From Anaerolineae bacterium (lineage in GTDB: Bacteria; Chloroflexota; Anaerolineae; B4-G1), in assembly GCA_016783285.1 (NCBI GenBank), contig JADHWW010000148.1, forward strand, positions 1 to 15,206: a DNA stretch of 15,206 bases. Direction: 5' to 3'. A model generated the notes under the pieces. The model ran no database searches. It was not told the DNA's origin and was given only the letters and a program-made list of their open reading frames with translations. Of the stretch, positions 7,340-14,170 are shown piece by piece. Each line of letters starts with the position of its first letter. Position 1 is the stretch's first letter. The position numbers and the translations under genes are program-made.

Positions 7340-7418
7340 AAGCCCCCCCAACTACAAAGATGCGAAGATACAAAGACCTGGAGACACAAGGACCAAGGAC
7401 AAGGAGACTTTTCCCTTA

Positions 7419-7521
7419 CATCCGTTGACACCCTCGTCACTCTTCTCCTACTCGTTGCCTCATCCGTCATCCGTTGACACCGTTGCCATCCGTTGACACC
7501 CTTGTCACTCTTCTCCTACCT
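7419..7521. repeat. direct duplication around the end of the FrhB-like gene, with three GTGTCAACG units
   Basis: Positions 7419-7453 and 7487-7521 match over about 35 bases with two mismatches and a 68-base period. The copied segment holds one GTTGACACC unit and the last codons of the FrhB-like gene (GGAGAAGAG and the TGA). The left copy is therefore a decayed duplicate of the gene's 3' end. A third unit lies between them at 7468-7481. Confidence 0.75.
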
Positions 7522-8647
7522 CCATCCACTCATCCTCGCGGAAGGTGACCAGCGGCAGGGACTCCTCGACGCTACGACCGGGCACGTAATCAAACACTTC
7601 CTGCACCGACTGTCCGATGACACGGAAGACCAGTCCCACGGGCAACTCCGCCGGGCAGTCGCTGGTGCACATTCCACAACCGATGCAAGAGAGCACCATG
7701 TGGTTGAGGCGGGTCAGGTGGAAAAGCATCGTATCGGCCGGCAGCCGGTAGGCCCCCTTGCGTCGTGCCCAGTTCATGTACTGAATCGGCTCATGGTCGA
7801 AGACAGGACTCTTAAAAAGACAGGTCTTGCAGTAGCATAAGGGGCAGACGGTCATACAGTTATGGCAGCGCACGCAGGCGGCGAAGACCCCTTCGACCCC
7901 TTCCCGTTCGAGTTGCCCGCGCATATCAGCGAAGCGGGCATCGCGCACTCTCGTGCGGGCAGCGACCACCTTCTCCACCACCTCGGCCCTCTTGAAACCA
8001 GGTTCTTTCTTAATAACCTGGTTTATTTCCGCTTCCACACTATCCATCCCCAGCTTCCCAGCCACCTCATCAGACAGGCTCACCGGTATACCAGCAGCCA
8101 GGTCCGCACCGAACAGTTCCAACACGATATCGGCCTCTTCGACGTGAGGCTTCTCGCACATCTGGCAAGCATCGCGGAAGACGTACCCCTCCTGCGGGGC
8201 CAGTTCACCGCTCCGGGCCGTAGACAGGTACGCCGCCAGATCCACCCCGCCGCTGGCCTGCATCACGTTGTAGACCGGCACGTCGTAGGTGCCCAGGCAG
8301 TCTAAGCCGATGGTCACCAGATCCTCCAGGTTGGCCTGCTGGAGTTTGACCAGTTCCACCAGCGCCCGCAGTTCGCACGGGCGCAAGACTACACCAATAC
8401 GTCCCCGGGGCTCGCGGACAGAGACGTGGCCAACCACGCGCGCTGCGTTCAGCCCCATCACCGGAGCCAGTGGGGCCGCCGCATCCAGCAGGGCTGGATC
8501 GGCCACCAACGCAGGAGTGACTGTGCCAGCAGGAGTCTCCATCGGCACCAGCAGCGCGTCCACCACCTCAGCCTCCAGCAACTGCTTGAGGAAACCACGC
8601 ACGGCGGCCAGCGTATCGTTGTTCTCAACCGGTATTACAGTTCTCAT
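7505..8647 (-). CDS. FrhB/FdhB-family iron-sulfur flavoprotein (coenzyme F420 hydrogenase/formate dehydrogenase beta type)
   Basis: The protein is 380 residues. Family motifs RPCELRAL (C91), GLDCLGTY (C117) and CQMC (C161, C164) belong to the FrhB/FdhB C-terminal domain. They are followed by a cysteine-rich segment C258/261/264/268/271/273/276 and a 4Fe-4S motif C321/324/327/331 (CIGCGMCTSDCP). Characterised relatives carry FAD and 4Fe-4S clusters and exchange hydride/electrons with F420 or pass them from formate dehydrogenase; in bacteria the partner is often unknown. The ATG at 8647 follows CAGGGAGAT. The gene sits between mvhD and the Frd-type pair, so it may feed MvhD/HdrA. A 10-bp inverted repeat at 7995-8024 encodes NQVIKKEPGFK in frame. 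The family call is firm; substrate unknown. Confidence 0.85.
   Translation of the reverse strand: MRTVIPVENNDTLAAVRGFLKQLLEAEVVDALLVPMETPAGTVTPALVADPALLDAAAPLAPVMGLNAARVVGHVSVREPRGRIGVVLRPCELRALVELVKLQQANLEDLVTIGLDCLGTYDVPVYNVMQASGGVDLAAYLSTARSGELAPQEGYVFRDACQMCEKPHVEEADIVLELFGADLAAGIPVSLSDEVAGKLGMDSVEAEINQVIKKEPGFKRAEVVEKVVAARTRVRDARFADMRGQLEREGVEGVFAACVRCHNCMTVCPLCYCKTCLFKSPVFDHEPIQYMNWARRKGAYRLPADTMLFHLTRLNHMVLSCIGCGMCTSDCPAELPVGLVFRVIGQSVQEVFDYVPGRSVEESLPLVTFREDEWMEVGEE
7995..8024. repeat. 10-bp inverted repeat inside the FrhB-like gene
   Basis: AAACCAGGTT (7995-8004) and AACCTGGTTT (8015-8024) are perfect complements around a 10-base loop. The coding strand reads NQVIKKEPGFK. It resembles the element at 14723-14756 in composition (AAACC.GGTTT). 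Confidence 0.65.
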
Positions 8648-8661
8648 TGCATCTCCCTGTT

Positions 8662-8683
8662 GGGGCGGTTCGCGAACCGCCCC
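8662..8683. repeat. 22-bp perfect palindrome upstream of the FrhB-like gene
   Basis: GGGGCGGTTCG is followed at once by its complement CGAACCGCCCC. It lies 14 bases upstream of the ATG, just above the ribosome-binding site. It could be a dispersed palindrome, an operator or an mRNA hairpin that affects initiation; the sequence alone cannot choose. Confidence 0.65.
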
Positions 8684-8687
8684 TAGA

Positions 8688-8722
8688 TTCTTTATCCTTT
8701 CATTCCGTAAATCTTGCTCTAT
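8688..8722. repeat. spacer repeat after the first mvhD (partner of 922-956)
   Basis: The first 19 bases are identical to 922-940 and the rest is similar. It lies between the palindrome at 8662-8683 and the mvhD stop codon at 8732. Confidence 0.6.
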
Positions 8723-8731
8723 TGGTCATTG

Positions 8732-9160
8732 CTACACTGCCCACTTCTGGCGCATAGGGTTGGGGCCTTTCTCCTTCATCGCCTCGGTCATCTTCGTCAC
8801 CGTCTCGGCGAAGCGCCCCCCCTCGCTGGCGCTGATCCAGCGCAGCCAGACCCGGTCCTCGTCGTAGCCGGCATTCTTGAGGATCTCCTTCAGCGCGATG
8901 ATGCGCCGCCGGGCCTTGTAGTTCCCCGACTGGTAATGGCAGTCGCCGGGGTGGCAGCCGCCGATGAGGACGCCGTCAGCACCATCCAAGAGCGGCTTGA
9001 GCACGTAGGTAGGATCCACCGAGCCAGAGCACATCAACCGGATGATGCGCACGTTGGGTGGATACTGGATGCGGGACGTACCCGCCAGGTCGGCCCCTGT
9101 ATACGTGCACCAGTTGCACAGAAAGGCGACGATTTTGGGTTCGAAACTGGTTTCAGTCAT
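8732..9160 (-). CDS. mvhD: MvhD-type hydrogenase iron-sulfur subunit (copy 1 in transcription order)
   Basis: This 142-residue protein is a canonical MvhD/FlpD. It has CNWC at 15-18, MCSG with C44, and GGCHPGDCHYQSGN with C69 and C74, ending in GPNPMRQ. In known Hdr-Mvh and Flox-Hdr complexes this [2Fe-2S] protein docks on HdrA and brings in electrons from a hydrogenase, formate dehydrogenase or NADH module. No hydrogenase gene is present here, so the neighbouring FrhB/FdhB-like protein is the nearest candidate donor. The ATG at 9160 follows AGGGGGAAAGT. It is 288 bases downstream of the full-length hdrA. Confidence 0.95.
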   Translation of the reverse strand: MTETSFEPKIVAFLCNWCTYTGADLAGTSRIQYPPNVRIIRLMCSGSVDPTYVLKPLLDGADGVLIGGCHPGDCHYQSGNYKARRRIIALKEILKNAGYDEDRVWLRWISASEGGRFAETVTKMTEAMKEKGPNPMRQKWAV

Positions 9161-9383
9161 ACTTTCCCCCTTGACAGATTAGGTTAACTCGAGTAATATT
9201 ATTGCAGTCGAGAGACTGCTTTCTTGGCGGAGGTCCTGGCCACAAGGCCAGGGCTTCGCGCTTTAATGGCACTTTGCGAACAATATCTGTCCCCAATCTA
9301 TACAGGTCCACGTACAAATCGGCGCTCTTGATCAACTCCCGTGCCACATTTCCTCGCATTGAACACACTACAACTCGCTTCAC
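9153..9383 (-). CDS. possible small or decayed ORF upstream of mvhD
   Basis: A 76-codon frame starts at GTG 9383 and ends in a TGA that overlaps the mvhD start (ATGACTGA). The first 40 residues look protein-like (VARELIKSADLYVDLYRLG). The middle, LKREALALWPGPPPRK, comes from the palindrome at 9235-9252. No clear ribosome-binding site precedes it and I recognise no family. It may be a gene remnant colonised by a repeat, or a chance frame in the spacer; the overlap would allow translational coupling if it is real. Confidence 0.25.
   Translation of the reverse strand: MKRVVVCSMRGNVARELIKSADLYVDLYRLGTDIVRKVPLKREALALWPGPPPRKQSLDCNNITRVNLICQGGKYD
9171..9199 (+). promoter_or_regulatory. consensus sigma-70-type promoter facing away from the operon
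   Basis: TTGACA (9171-9176) and TAATAT (9194-9199) are separated by exactly 17 bases, in an AT-rich patch of a GC-rich region. Transcription would start near 9206 and run rightward, antisense to the 3' end of the full-length hdrA. A perfect 6-bp hairpin (GCAGTC-GAGA-GACTGC, 9204-9219) lies at the predicted transcript start. No convincing + strand gene follows. Confidence 0.45.
9235..9252. repeat. 7-bp palindrome CCTGGCC-ACAA-GGCCAGG
   Basis: This perfect inverted repeat lies in the 288-base spacer between hdrA and mvhD. On the minus strand it supplies the ALALWPGPPP part of the doubtful small ORF. Confidence 0.6.
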
Positions 9384-9448
9384 TCGCTGACAGGACTACC
9401 AATAATGCACCACTGCCAGGACTCAAATCTCCGGCCACAGCCCCCCAG

Positions 9449-11281
9449 TCACCCTACCAGTGCATCCACCTGCGCCATTATCTGTTCGGGGGTGAAGTGC
9501 TGCAGGCGAATAGCCTTGGAGGGACAGGCGACGGCGCAGGCACCGCACCCTTTGCACAGCACCGCATTGATCCGCGAGACGCCCCAAAACGGGTCGAGGG
9601 CCGGTGCGCCATAGGGACACACCTCCACGCACATCCCGCACCCGGCACACCACTCCTCATCCACCACCGCTGTGGCCGATTCCACCGGCACCGTGCCCCG
9701 CAGGAGAGGGATAAGGGCCGAAGAAGCGGCCGCCTTCGCCTGCGCGACTGTGTCGGTGATATCCTTGGGTCCCTGGCAGCAGCCAGCCAGGAAGACGCCA
9801 TCCACCGCCGTGTCCACGGGCCGCAACTTGGGATGCAACTCCAGGAAGAAGCCATCGGCCGAGCGCGGCAGTTTGAGCAAGGTGGAGAGATCGCCAACGT
9901 CAGAGCGGGGTTCCATCCCCACCGCCAGCACCACCAGGTCCACCTCGAAGTCAAAGGGTTGGCCCAGCAGCGTGTCCTCGCCCACTAACACCACCCGGTC
10001 GCCACGCCGGTAGATTTCCGAGACATTCCCTCGCCGGTAGAGCACTCCTTTCGCCCGCACCTCGTCGTAGAATTCCTCAGCACCCTTGCCAAAAGTACGC
10101 ACATCCATAAAGAAAACCGTCACGTCGGCCTCAGGCAGGAGCTCACGCACCAGGCGGGACTGCTTGGCAGTGTACATACAGCACACTCGCGAGCAGTACG
10201 GGTTGCCCAACTGCACGTCCCGTGAACCCACGCACTGGATGAAAGCCACAGACCTGACAGGTTTCGGAAAACCTGTCAGGTCTCCTGCGGCCAAACGCCG
10301 TTCCATCTCCAGCGACGTGATGACGTTGGGATATTGGCCATAGCCCAACTCCGGTTTGCGATGCGGATCAAAAACATCGTAGCCCGTAGCGACGATGATC
10401 GAGCCCACTCGCAGAGCAGGAGCGCGAGCATCCCTGCTCGCATCAAGATTTGTCGATTTACCGATTGGGGCCTGAGCATAAGAAGGCCCGATTTGCCGAT
10501 TGCGAATCGACTCCCCGCCCCCTTTGTTCGGCAAGGTCTCCCGACCGCTGCCGCGCTCCTCTGCTCCCCCCCCCCCCGACACCTCCACCTCAAAGTTTCC
10601 AACGTACCCTTCCACACTCGCCACCTGTGTCTTTAGGAAGACAGTGACATTGGGATGGGACTGAACACGCTCGACCAGCGGTTCCAGCAGTTCCACCACG
10701 GGTTCCAGAGTCGGGAAGGTGCAGTTCAGGTCAGCCACACGCCCGCCCAGGTGATCGCTCTTCTCCACCAGGTAGACCGGAAAGCCAGCGCCGGCCACGT
10801 CGAGGGCGGCGATTATGCCAGCGACGCCCCCACCGATGACGACCGCACCAGGCGTGACCTCGACCTCCCGCTCCTCCAAAGGCTCCAGCAGGGCCGCCTT
10901 GGCCACCACCGAGGCGACCAGTAACTTCGCTTTCTCTGTCGCCCCCTCTCGATCGGTGTGTACCCACGAGCACTGCTCGCGGATATTGGCCATCTCCACT
11001 AGGTACGGGTTCAGACCCGTCTGCTGCGCCGCCGCTCGGAAGGTGGGCTCGTGCATGCGGGGTGAGCAAGAAGCCACCACCACCTTATTCAGCCCTTGCT
11101 CCTCAATGTCCTGCTGGATCAGCGCCTGGCCGGGGTCAGAACACATGTACAGGTAATCGCGGGCGACGACAACGCCAGGCAGGGTCGCCGCGAACCCCGC
11201 CACTTGCTCCACATCCACGTTGGCGGCGATGTTCGTGCCGCAGTGACAGATGTATACACCAATACGAGGTTGTGGTTCCAT
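9449..11281 (-). CDS. hdrA: Heterodisulfide reductase subunit A (full-length HdrA)
   Basis: The protein is 610 residues. The HdrA N-terminal domain spans 6-133 (RIGVYICHCGTN, MCSDPGQ, SCSPRMHEP, MANIREQCSWVH). The FAD fold starts VVIGGGVAG at 147. CVGSRD lies at 350-355 with CSRVCCMYTAKQ, and GCCQGPKD at 500-507. Two C-terminal 4Fe-4S motifs lie at C545/548/551/555 and C576/579/582/586. FPTLEPVVE replaces the common FPTxDC, and the internal ferredoxin domain found in many HdrA proteins is missing. In its place, residues 241-288 are repeat-derived: SGRETLPN, NRQIG segments and ASRDARAP. A 15-bp palindrome encodes LTGFPKPV at 335-342. The ATG follows AGGA by eight bases. It directly follows the HdrD-like gene and is probably the HdrA of an HdrABC-MvhD set with the mvhD downstream. 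Confidence 0.95.
   Translation of the reverse strand: MEPQPRIGVYICHCGTNIAANVDVEQVAGFAATLPGVVVARDYLYMCSDPGQALIQQDIEEQGLNKVVVASCSPRMHEPTFRAAAQQTGLNPYLVEMANIREQCSWVHTDREGATEKAKLLVASVVAKAALLEPLEEREVEVTPGAVVIGGGVAGIIAALDVAGAGFPVYLVEKSDHLGGRVADLNCTFPTLEPVVELLEPLVERVQSHPNVTVFLKTQVASVEGYVGNFEVEVSGGGGAEERGSGRETLPNKGGGESIRNRQIGPSYAQAPIGKSTNLDASRDARAPALRVGSIIVATGYDVFDPHRKPELGYGQYPNVITSLEMERRLAAGDLTGFPKPVRSVAFIQCVGSRDVQLGNPYCSRVCCMYTAKQSRLVRELLPEADVTVFFMDVRTFGKGAEEFYDEVRAKGVLYRRGNVSEIYRRGDRVVLVGEDTLLGQPFDFEVDLVVLAVGMEPRSDVGDLSTLLKLPRSADGFFLELHPKLRPVDTAVDGVFLAGCCQGPKDITDTVAQAKAAASSALIPLLRGTVPVESATAVVDEEWCAGCGMCVEVCPYGAPALDPFWGVSRINAVLCKGCGACAVACPSKAIRLQHFTPEQIMAQVDALVG
10250..10283. repeat. 15-bp perfect palindrome inside hdrA (LTGFPKPV)
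   Basis: AGACCTGACAGGTTT (10250-10264) and AAACCTGTCAGGTCT (10269-10283) are exact complements around CGGA. The coding strand reads DLTGFPKPVR just before SVAFIQCVGSRD. The length and perfection of the arms exceed what coding constraint would give by chance. Confidence 0.85.
10419..10442 (-). repeat. ASRDARAP palindrome inside hdrA
   Basis: This 24-base copy is identical to those at 3100, 3865 and 15093. It encodes ASRDARAP at residues 281-288, directly before the conserved RVGSIIVATG strand. Beside it, 10447-10509 holds GATTTG(C/T)C-type units that resemble those at 15016-15055. Confidence 0.85.
10526..10553 (-). repeat. SGRETLPN element, copy 1
   Basis: This 28-base element matches 13197-13224 exactly. 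On the coding strand it has outer arms CGGCA/TGCCG and inner arms GGTC/GACC around GGGA. It is read as GSGRETLPN in hdrA (residues 244-252). Confidence 0.8.
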
Positions 11282-11315
11282 ATCTTTGGTCCTATCGCTC
11301 GACAGAGAACATATC

Positions 11316-11334
11316 CGTGAAACGTGATGCGTGA
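11316..11334. repeat. 19-bp spacer repeat, copy 2
   Basis: It is identical to 1427-1445 and is extended by a further AACGTGA. It lies in the 81-base spacer between the HdrD-like gene and hdrA. Confidence 0.6.
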
Positions 11335-11362
11335 AACGTGATCTAGCCTGGAATCTGATCCG

Positions 11363-12586
11363 TCAATTCTCCCAATCCGTGTTCTTAGTCAACGCCAAAT
11401 CCACGATCTCCATAATGTCCATCACCTGCAGCCGGTCGTCCAGCCCCTGCACCTTGACCGCGTCCTCCAGCGTCAATAGGCAGAAGGGACAAGCCACGGC
11501 CAGGATATCGGCCCCCGTCTCGGCTGCCTCGTGCACCCGCTGGAAGGCCAGCCGCTCCTCCAGGTTGGTCCCCTCGGTCCACATGCGTCCGCCGCCCCCT
11601 TCGCAGCACAGGCTGCGCTCCCGGCTGCGGTCCATCTCCACCAACTTGACGCCAGGGATGGCCTTGAGGATGGCACGCGGTTCATCGAAAATATGATTCT
11701 GCTTGCCCAGAAAGCAGGGATCGTGGTAGGTGACCATCTTCTCCACCCCCTCACCCCACACCCCCACACATCCGTTGACACCCACACTCCCAAACTCCAA
11801 TCGGCCCTGCTCGATCAATTCGGCGACGAGTTGCGTGTAGTGCAGCACCTCAATACCATCCAGGCCGTACTCGTTCTTGAAGGTATTGAAGCAGTGAGGT
11901 GAGGTGGTAACCAACCGGCTTGCGCCCAAGCCGCGGAACAATTCACCATTCTCCTCGACCAACATCTCGAACAGCCCCACCTCACCCATGCGCCGTACCT
12001 CGTTGCCACAGCAACTCTCCTCGGTGCCCAGCGTGCCGAAGTCCAGCCTGGCCGCAGCAAAAGCCCTCACCAGAGCACGAGTGACGACCTGCACGCGCGG
12101 GTCATACGCAGGGAAACAACCCACAAAGTAGAGCACCTCACACCCCTCCTGCGCGGCCTTGACCTTCACTTTCGCCCTCCCACGTCCGTTGACACCGTTG
12201 ACACCATTGGTCCAGGCTGCCCGATCCTCCCGCGCGATGCCGGCGGGATTCCCCTGGCGGAAGACGCCCATCAATGCCGCTCCAATGGTCTCCGGGATAC
12301 GCCCACTCTCTACCATTTGGCCCCGCAGCTCAATGATCAAATCAGCCGGCCGCACATCCTTGGGACATCGCTCGACACAAGTGAAACAGCACGTGCAATC
12401 CCACAACTCCTGGTGCGCCTTGAAGAAAACATCGTCCAACTCCGGTTCCACTAGCATGTGATAGATCATACTACGGATGTTTAGCACCGTTTTACGTGCC
12501 ACCGGACAGCCCCCGGTACACTTGCCGCATTGGATACAACCAAAGAGTTCCAACTGCTCGGCAATCCGCTCTGTCTTCAACGCCAT
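11363..12586 (-). CDS. hdrD: HdrC–HdrB fusion (HdrD-type heterodisulfide reductase catalytic subunit)
   Basis: The protein is 407 residues, the size and layout of HdrD. The N-terminal HdrC part has 4Fe-4S motifs C17/20/23/27 (CIQCGKCTGGCP) and C64/67/70/74. The HdrB part has two CCG domains: C157, C192-C193, C232 and C291, C327-C328, C366 with C369 (ACPFC). These CCG cysteines hold the noncubane clusters that reduce disulfides in the known enzyme, so this is the probable disulfide- or other substrate-reducing end of the complex. Repeat units read in the VNG frame add NGVNGVNG at 127-134 (linker between the two parts) and GVNG at 269-272. The start is coupled to the upstream hdrA: GGAGTAAGG overlaps the TAA and lies just before the ATG. 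The natural substrate is unknown in a bacterium without CoM/CoB. Confidence 0.93.
   Translation of the reverse strand: MALKTERIAEQLELFGCIQCGKCTGGCPVARKTVLNIRSMIYHMLVEPELDDVFFKAHQELWDCTCCFTCVERCPKDVRPADLIIELRGQMVESGRIPETIGAALMGVFRQGNPAGIAREDRAAWTNGVNGVNGRGRAKVKVKAAQEGCEVLYFVGCFPAYDPRVQVVTRALVRAFAAARLDFGTLGTEESCCGNEVRRMGEVGLFEMLVEENGELFRGLGASRLVTTSPHCFNTFKNEYGLDGIEVLHYTQLVAELIEQGRLEFGSVGVNGCVGVWGEGVEKMVTYHDPCFLGKQNHIFDEPRAILKAIPGVKLVEMDRSRERSLCCEGGGGRMWTEGTNLEERLAFQRVHEAAETGADILAVACPFCLLTLEDAVKVQGLDDRLQVMDIMEIVDLALTKNTDWEN
11769..11782 (-). repeat. single GTGTCAACG unit in the HdrD-like gene (VNG frame)
   Basis: CATCCGTTGACACC is read as Gly-Val-Asn-Gly-Cys at residues 269-273, between the two CCG domains, in a GV-rich low-complexity stretch. 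Confidence 0.65.
12184..12205 (-). repeat. two-unit GTGTCAACG array in the HdrD-like gene (VNG frame)
   Basis: GTCCGTTGACACCGTTGACACC is a complete two-unit array read as NGVNGVNG (127-134), in the linker joining the HdrC and HdrB parts. Confidence 0.78.
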
Positions 12587-12593
12587 CTTCGCC

Positions 12594-14009
12594 TTACTCC
12601 TTACTCCCTACCCCCGCAAGTACCCCCATCGCTGAGGCAGCAGCCGCCTTTGCCTGAGCGACCGTGTCTGGGATGTCCTTGGGTCCCTGGCAACAGCCTG
12701 CCAGGAAGACGCCATCCATCCGCGTGTCCACCGGGCGCAACTTGGGATGTGCCTCCTGGAAGAAACCATCCGGGGAGCGTTCCAACCCCAGCAGTTCGGC
12801 CACCTCCGATACATCGGCCCGTGGGACGACCGCCGTAGCCAGCACCACCAGGTCCGCCTCAACCTCGATGGGCTTCCCCAGCAGCGTATCCTCGGCCAGT
12901 ACGACCAATTTATCCCCCCGCCGGTATATCTCCGCAGGCTCACCGCGCCGGTATATCACCTGCTCGTGCCTCACCCGATCATAGAACTCCTCGTACCCCT
13001 TACCGAAGGCCCGCACGTCCATGTAGAACACGGTGATGCGGGCGTCGGGAATCTTATCCCGAACCAGGTGAGCGTGCTTGGCTGTATACATGCAACAGAC
13101 CCGGGAGCAGTAAGGCACGCCTGTGTGCGGGTCGCGGGAGCCTACACACTTGATGAACACGACGTCCTTCGGCTCCTTGCCGTTGACCTCCCCACCGTTC
13201 GGCAAGGTCTCCCGACCGCTGCCGACAACGATCTTGCCCATCGTAGGACCGGAGGCGGACGAGAGCCGCTCGAACTCGGCGCCGGTCATCACCTCCGGGT
13301 ATATGCCGTAACCAAACTCCGGCTTCGTACGGGGGTCTATCAGGTCGAAGCCGGTGGCGACGATAATCGCGCCTACATCTAGATCCACGAATTCCTCTTG
13401 CTGTTCGAAGTCAATCGCGCCGGCGGAACAGGCGTCCTTACACAGGAAAGTTTTGCCGCACTTGCCCCGTGTCAGGAACAAACAAGCCTCAGGATCAACA
13501 GTGTACTTAAGTGGCACCGCCTGGGGGAAAGGCACGTAAATGGCCGACCGCTTGGCGATACCCTCGTCGAAATGGCTGACCACCCGGCCCTTCATCCGAC
13601 ACGCCTCCGCGCACAGACCACAACCGGTGCACTTGTCCAGGTCCACGTAGCGTGGCTTCTTGCGCACCCGCACGCGGAAGGAGGTGTGGGAGTGTGAAGG
13701 TGTGAGGGTGTGGGAGTTGGTCGTTGTAGGGCAGGTTTCCATACCTGCCTCTTCGACGGAGACAACCTCACTGTATGTCATCAACTCGATGTTAGGGTGG
13801 CGACCAACATCCACCATTTTGGGGGTCAGGATGCACGACGAGCAATCCAAGGTCGGGAAGGTCTTATCCAGTTGGGCCATGCGCCCGCCGACGGAGGGCT
13901 CCCGCTCGACCAGGTAGGCCGTGAAGCCTGCGTCAGCGATGTCAAGCGCAGCCTGGATACCAGCGATCCCCCCGCCGATGATCAGCGCCGACGGTTTAGT
14001 TCGCTTCAT
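12594..14009 (-). CDS. hdrA: Short HdrA-like protein with internal ferredoxin domain, no C-terminal ferredoxin
   Basis: The protein is 471 residues from the chosen start. The FAD fold begins ALIIGGGIAG (8-17), with the FPTLDCSSC signature at 51-59. Internal iron-sulfur motifs are C127/130/133/137 (the last followed by Arg, not Pro) and a looser set C176/184/190/194. CVGSRD is at 278-283 and GCCQGPKD at 429-436. It stops just after this, so it lacks the C-terminal 2x4Fe-4S domain and the HdrA N-terminal domain. A palindrome (AGMETCPTT) and a simple-sequence stretch (SHTLTPSHSHTS) sit at 88-110, and SGRETLPN at 254-261. ATG 14027 lies inside a repeat unit without a ribosome-binding site; ATG 14009 follows AGGGGTG. 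Probably a partner of the HdrD-like protein, whose gene is coupled to it. Confidence 0.92.
   Translation of the reverse strand: MKRTKPSALIIGGGIAGIQAALDIADAGFTAYLVEREPSVGGRMAQLDKTFPTLDCSSCILTPKMVDVGRHPNIELMTYSEVVSVEEAGMETCPTTTNSHTLTPSHSHTSFRVRVRKKPRYVDLDKCTGCGLCAEACRMKGRVVSHFDEGIAKRSAIYVPFPQAVPLKYTVDPEACLFLTRGKCGKTFLCKDACSAGAIDFEQQEEFVDLDVGAIIVATGFDLIDPRTKPEFGYGIYPEVMTGAEFERLSSASGPTMGKIVVGSGRETLPNGGEVNGKEPKDVVFIKCVGSRDPHTGVPYCSRVCCMYTAKHAHLVRDKIPDARITVFYMDVRAFGKGYEEFYDRVRHEQVIYRRGEPAEIYRRGDKLVVLAEDTLLGKPIEVEADLVVLATAVVPRADVSEVAELLGLERSPDGFFQEAHPKLRPVDTRMDGVFLAGCCQGPKDIPDTVAQAKAAAASAMGVLAGVGSKE
13197..13224 (-). repeat. SGRETLPN element, copy 2
   Basis: This exact 28-base copy of 10526-10553 is again read as GSGRETLPN. 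A degenerate GTTGAC unit (13180-13191) lies next to it. It replaces the usual RPSDG loop before CVGSRD. Confidence 0.8.
13730..13749. repeat. palindrome GGCAGGT/ACCTGCC with adjoining simple repeat
   Basis: Seven-base arms flank TTCCAT. The adjoining 13681-13720 is an imperfect repeat of GTGTGGGAG/GTGTGAAGG type, read as SHTLTPSHSHTS. Both interrupt the beta-hairpin between EVVSVE and FRVRVRKKPRYVD in the short HdrA. Confidence 0.7.
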
Positions 14010-14024
14010 AGTCCACACCCCTGG

Positions 14025-14038
14025 CATCCGTTGACACC
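14025..14038 (-). repeat. GTGTCAACG unit at the short hdrA start
   Basis: The unit creates an in-frame ATG (GTGTCAACGGATG) 18 bases upstream of the real start, so automatic start calling may be misled. Confidence 0.65.
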
Positions 14039-14090
14039 CTCGAACTATGAATTATTGGGGGTAACTGCTCAGCCATTGTCATCTATAGAC

Positions 14091-14170
14091 TACCCGCAAT
14101 CCTCATCCGTTGACACCGTTGACACCGTATCCGTTGACACCTACAATCCGCAACCCGAATCCGTTGACGC
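14091..14170 (-). repeat. spacer array of GTGTCAACG units around the stop of the first hdrA
   Basis: 14091-14123 matches 4888-4920 over 33 bases. Two tandem units (14104-14126), one more at 14129-14141 and one inside the gene at 14158-14170 surround the TAG at 14141-14143. The last residues of the protein (STDSGCGL) are encoded by repeat-type sequence. Confidence 0.78.

Noticed and set aside
9400..9448. tRNA-like end (GGACTCAAATCTCC) in the spacer after hdrA
   Set aside because: No T-loop consensus, acceptor stem or CCA-side pairing could be formed.
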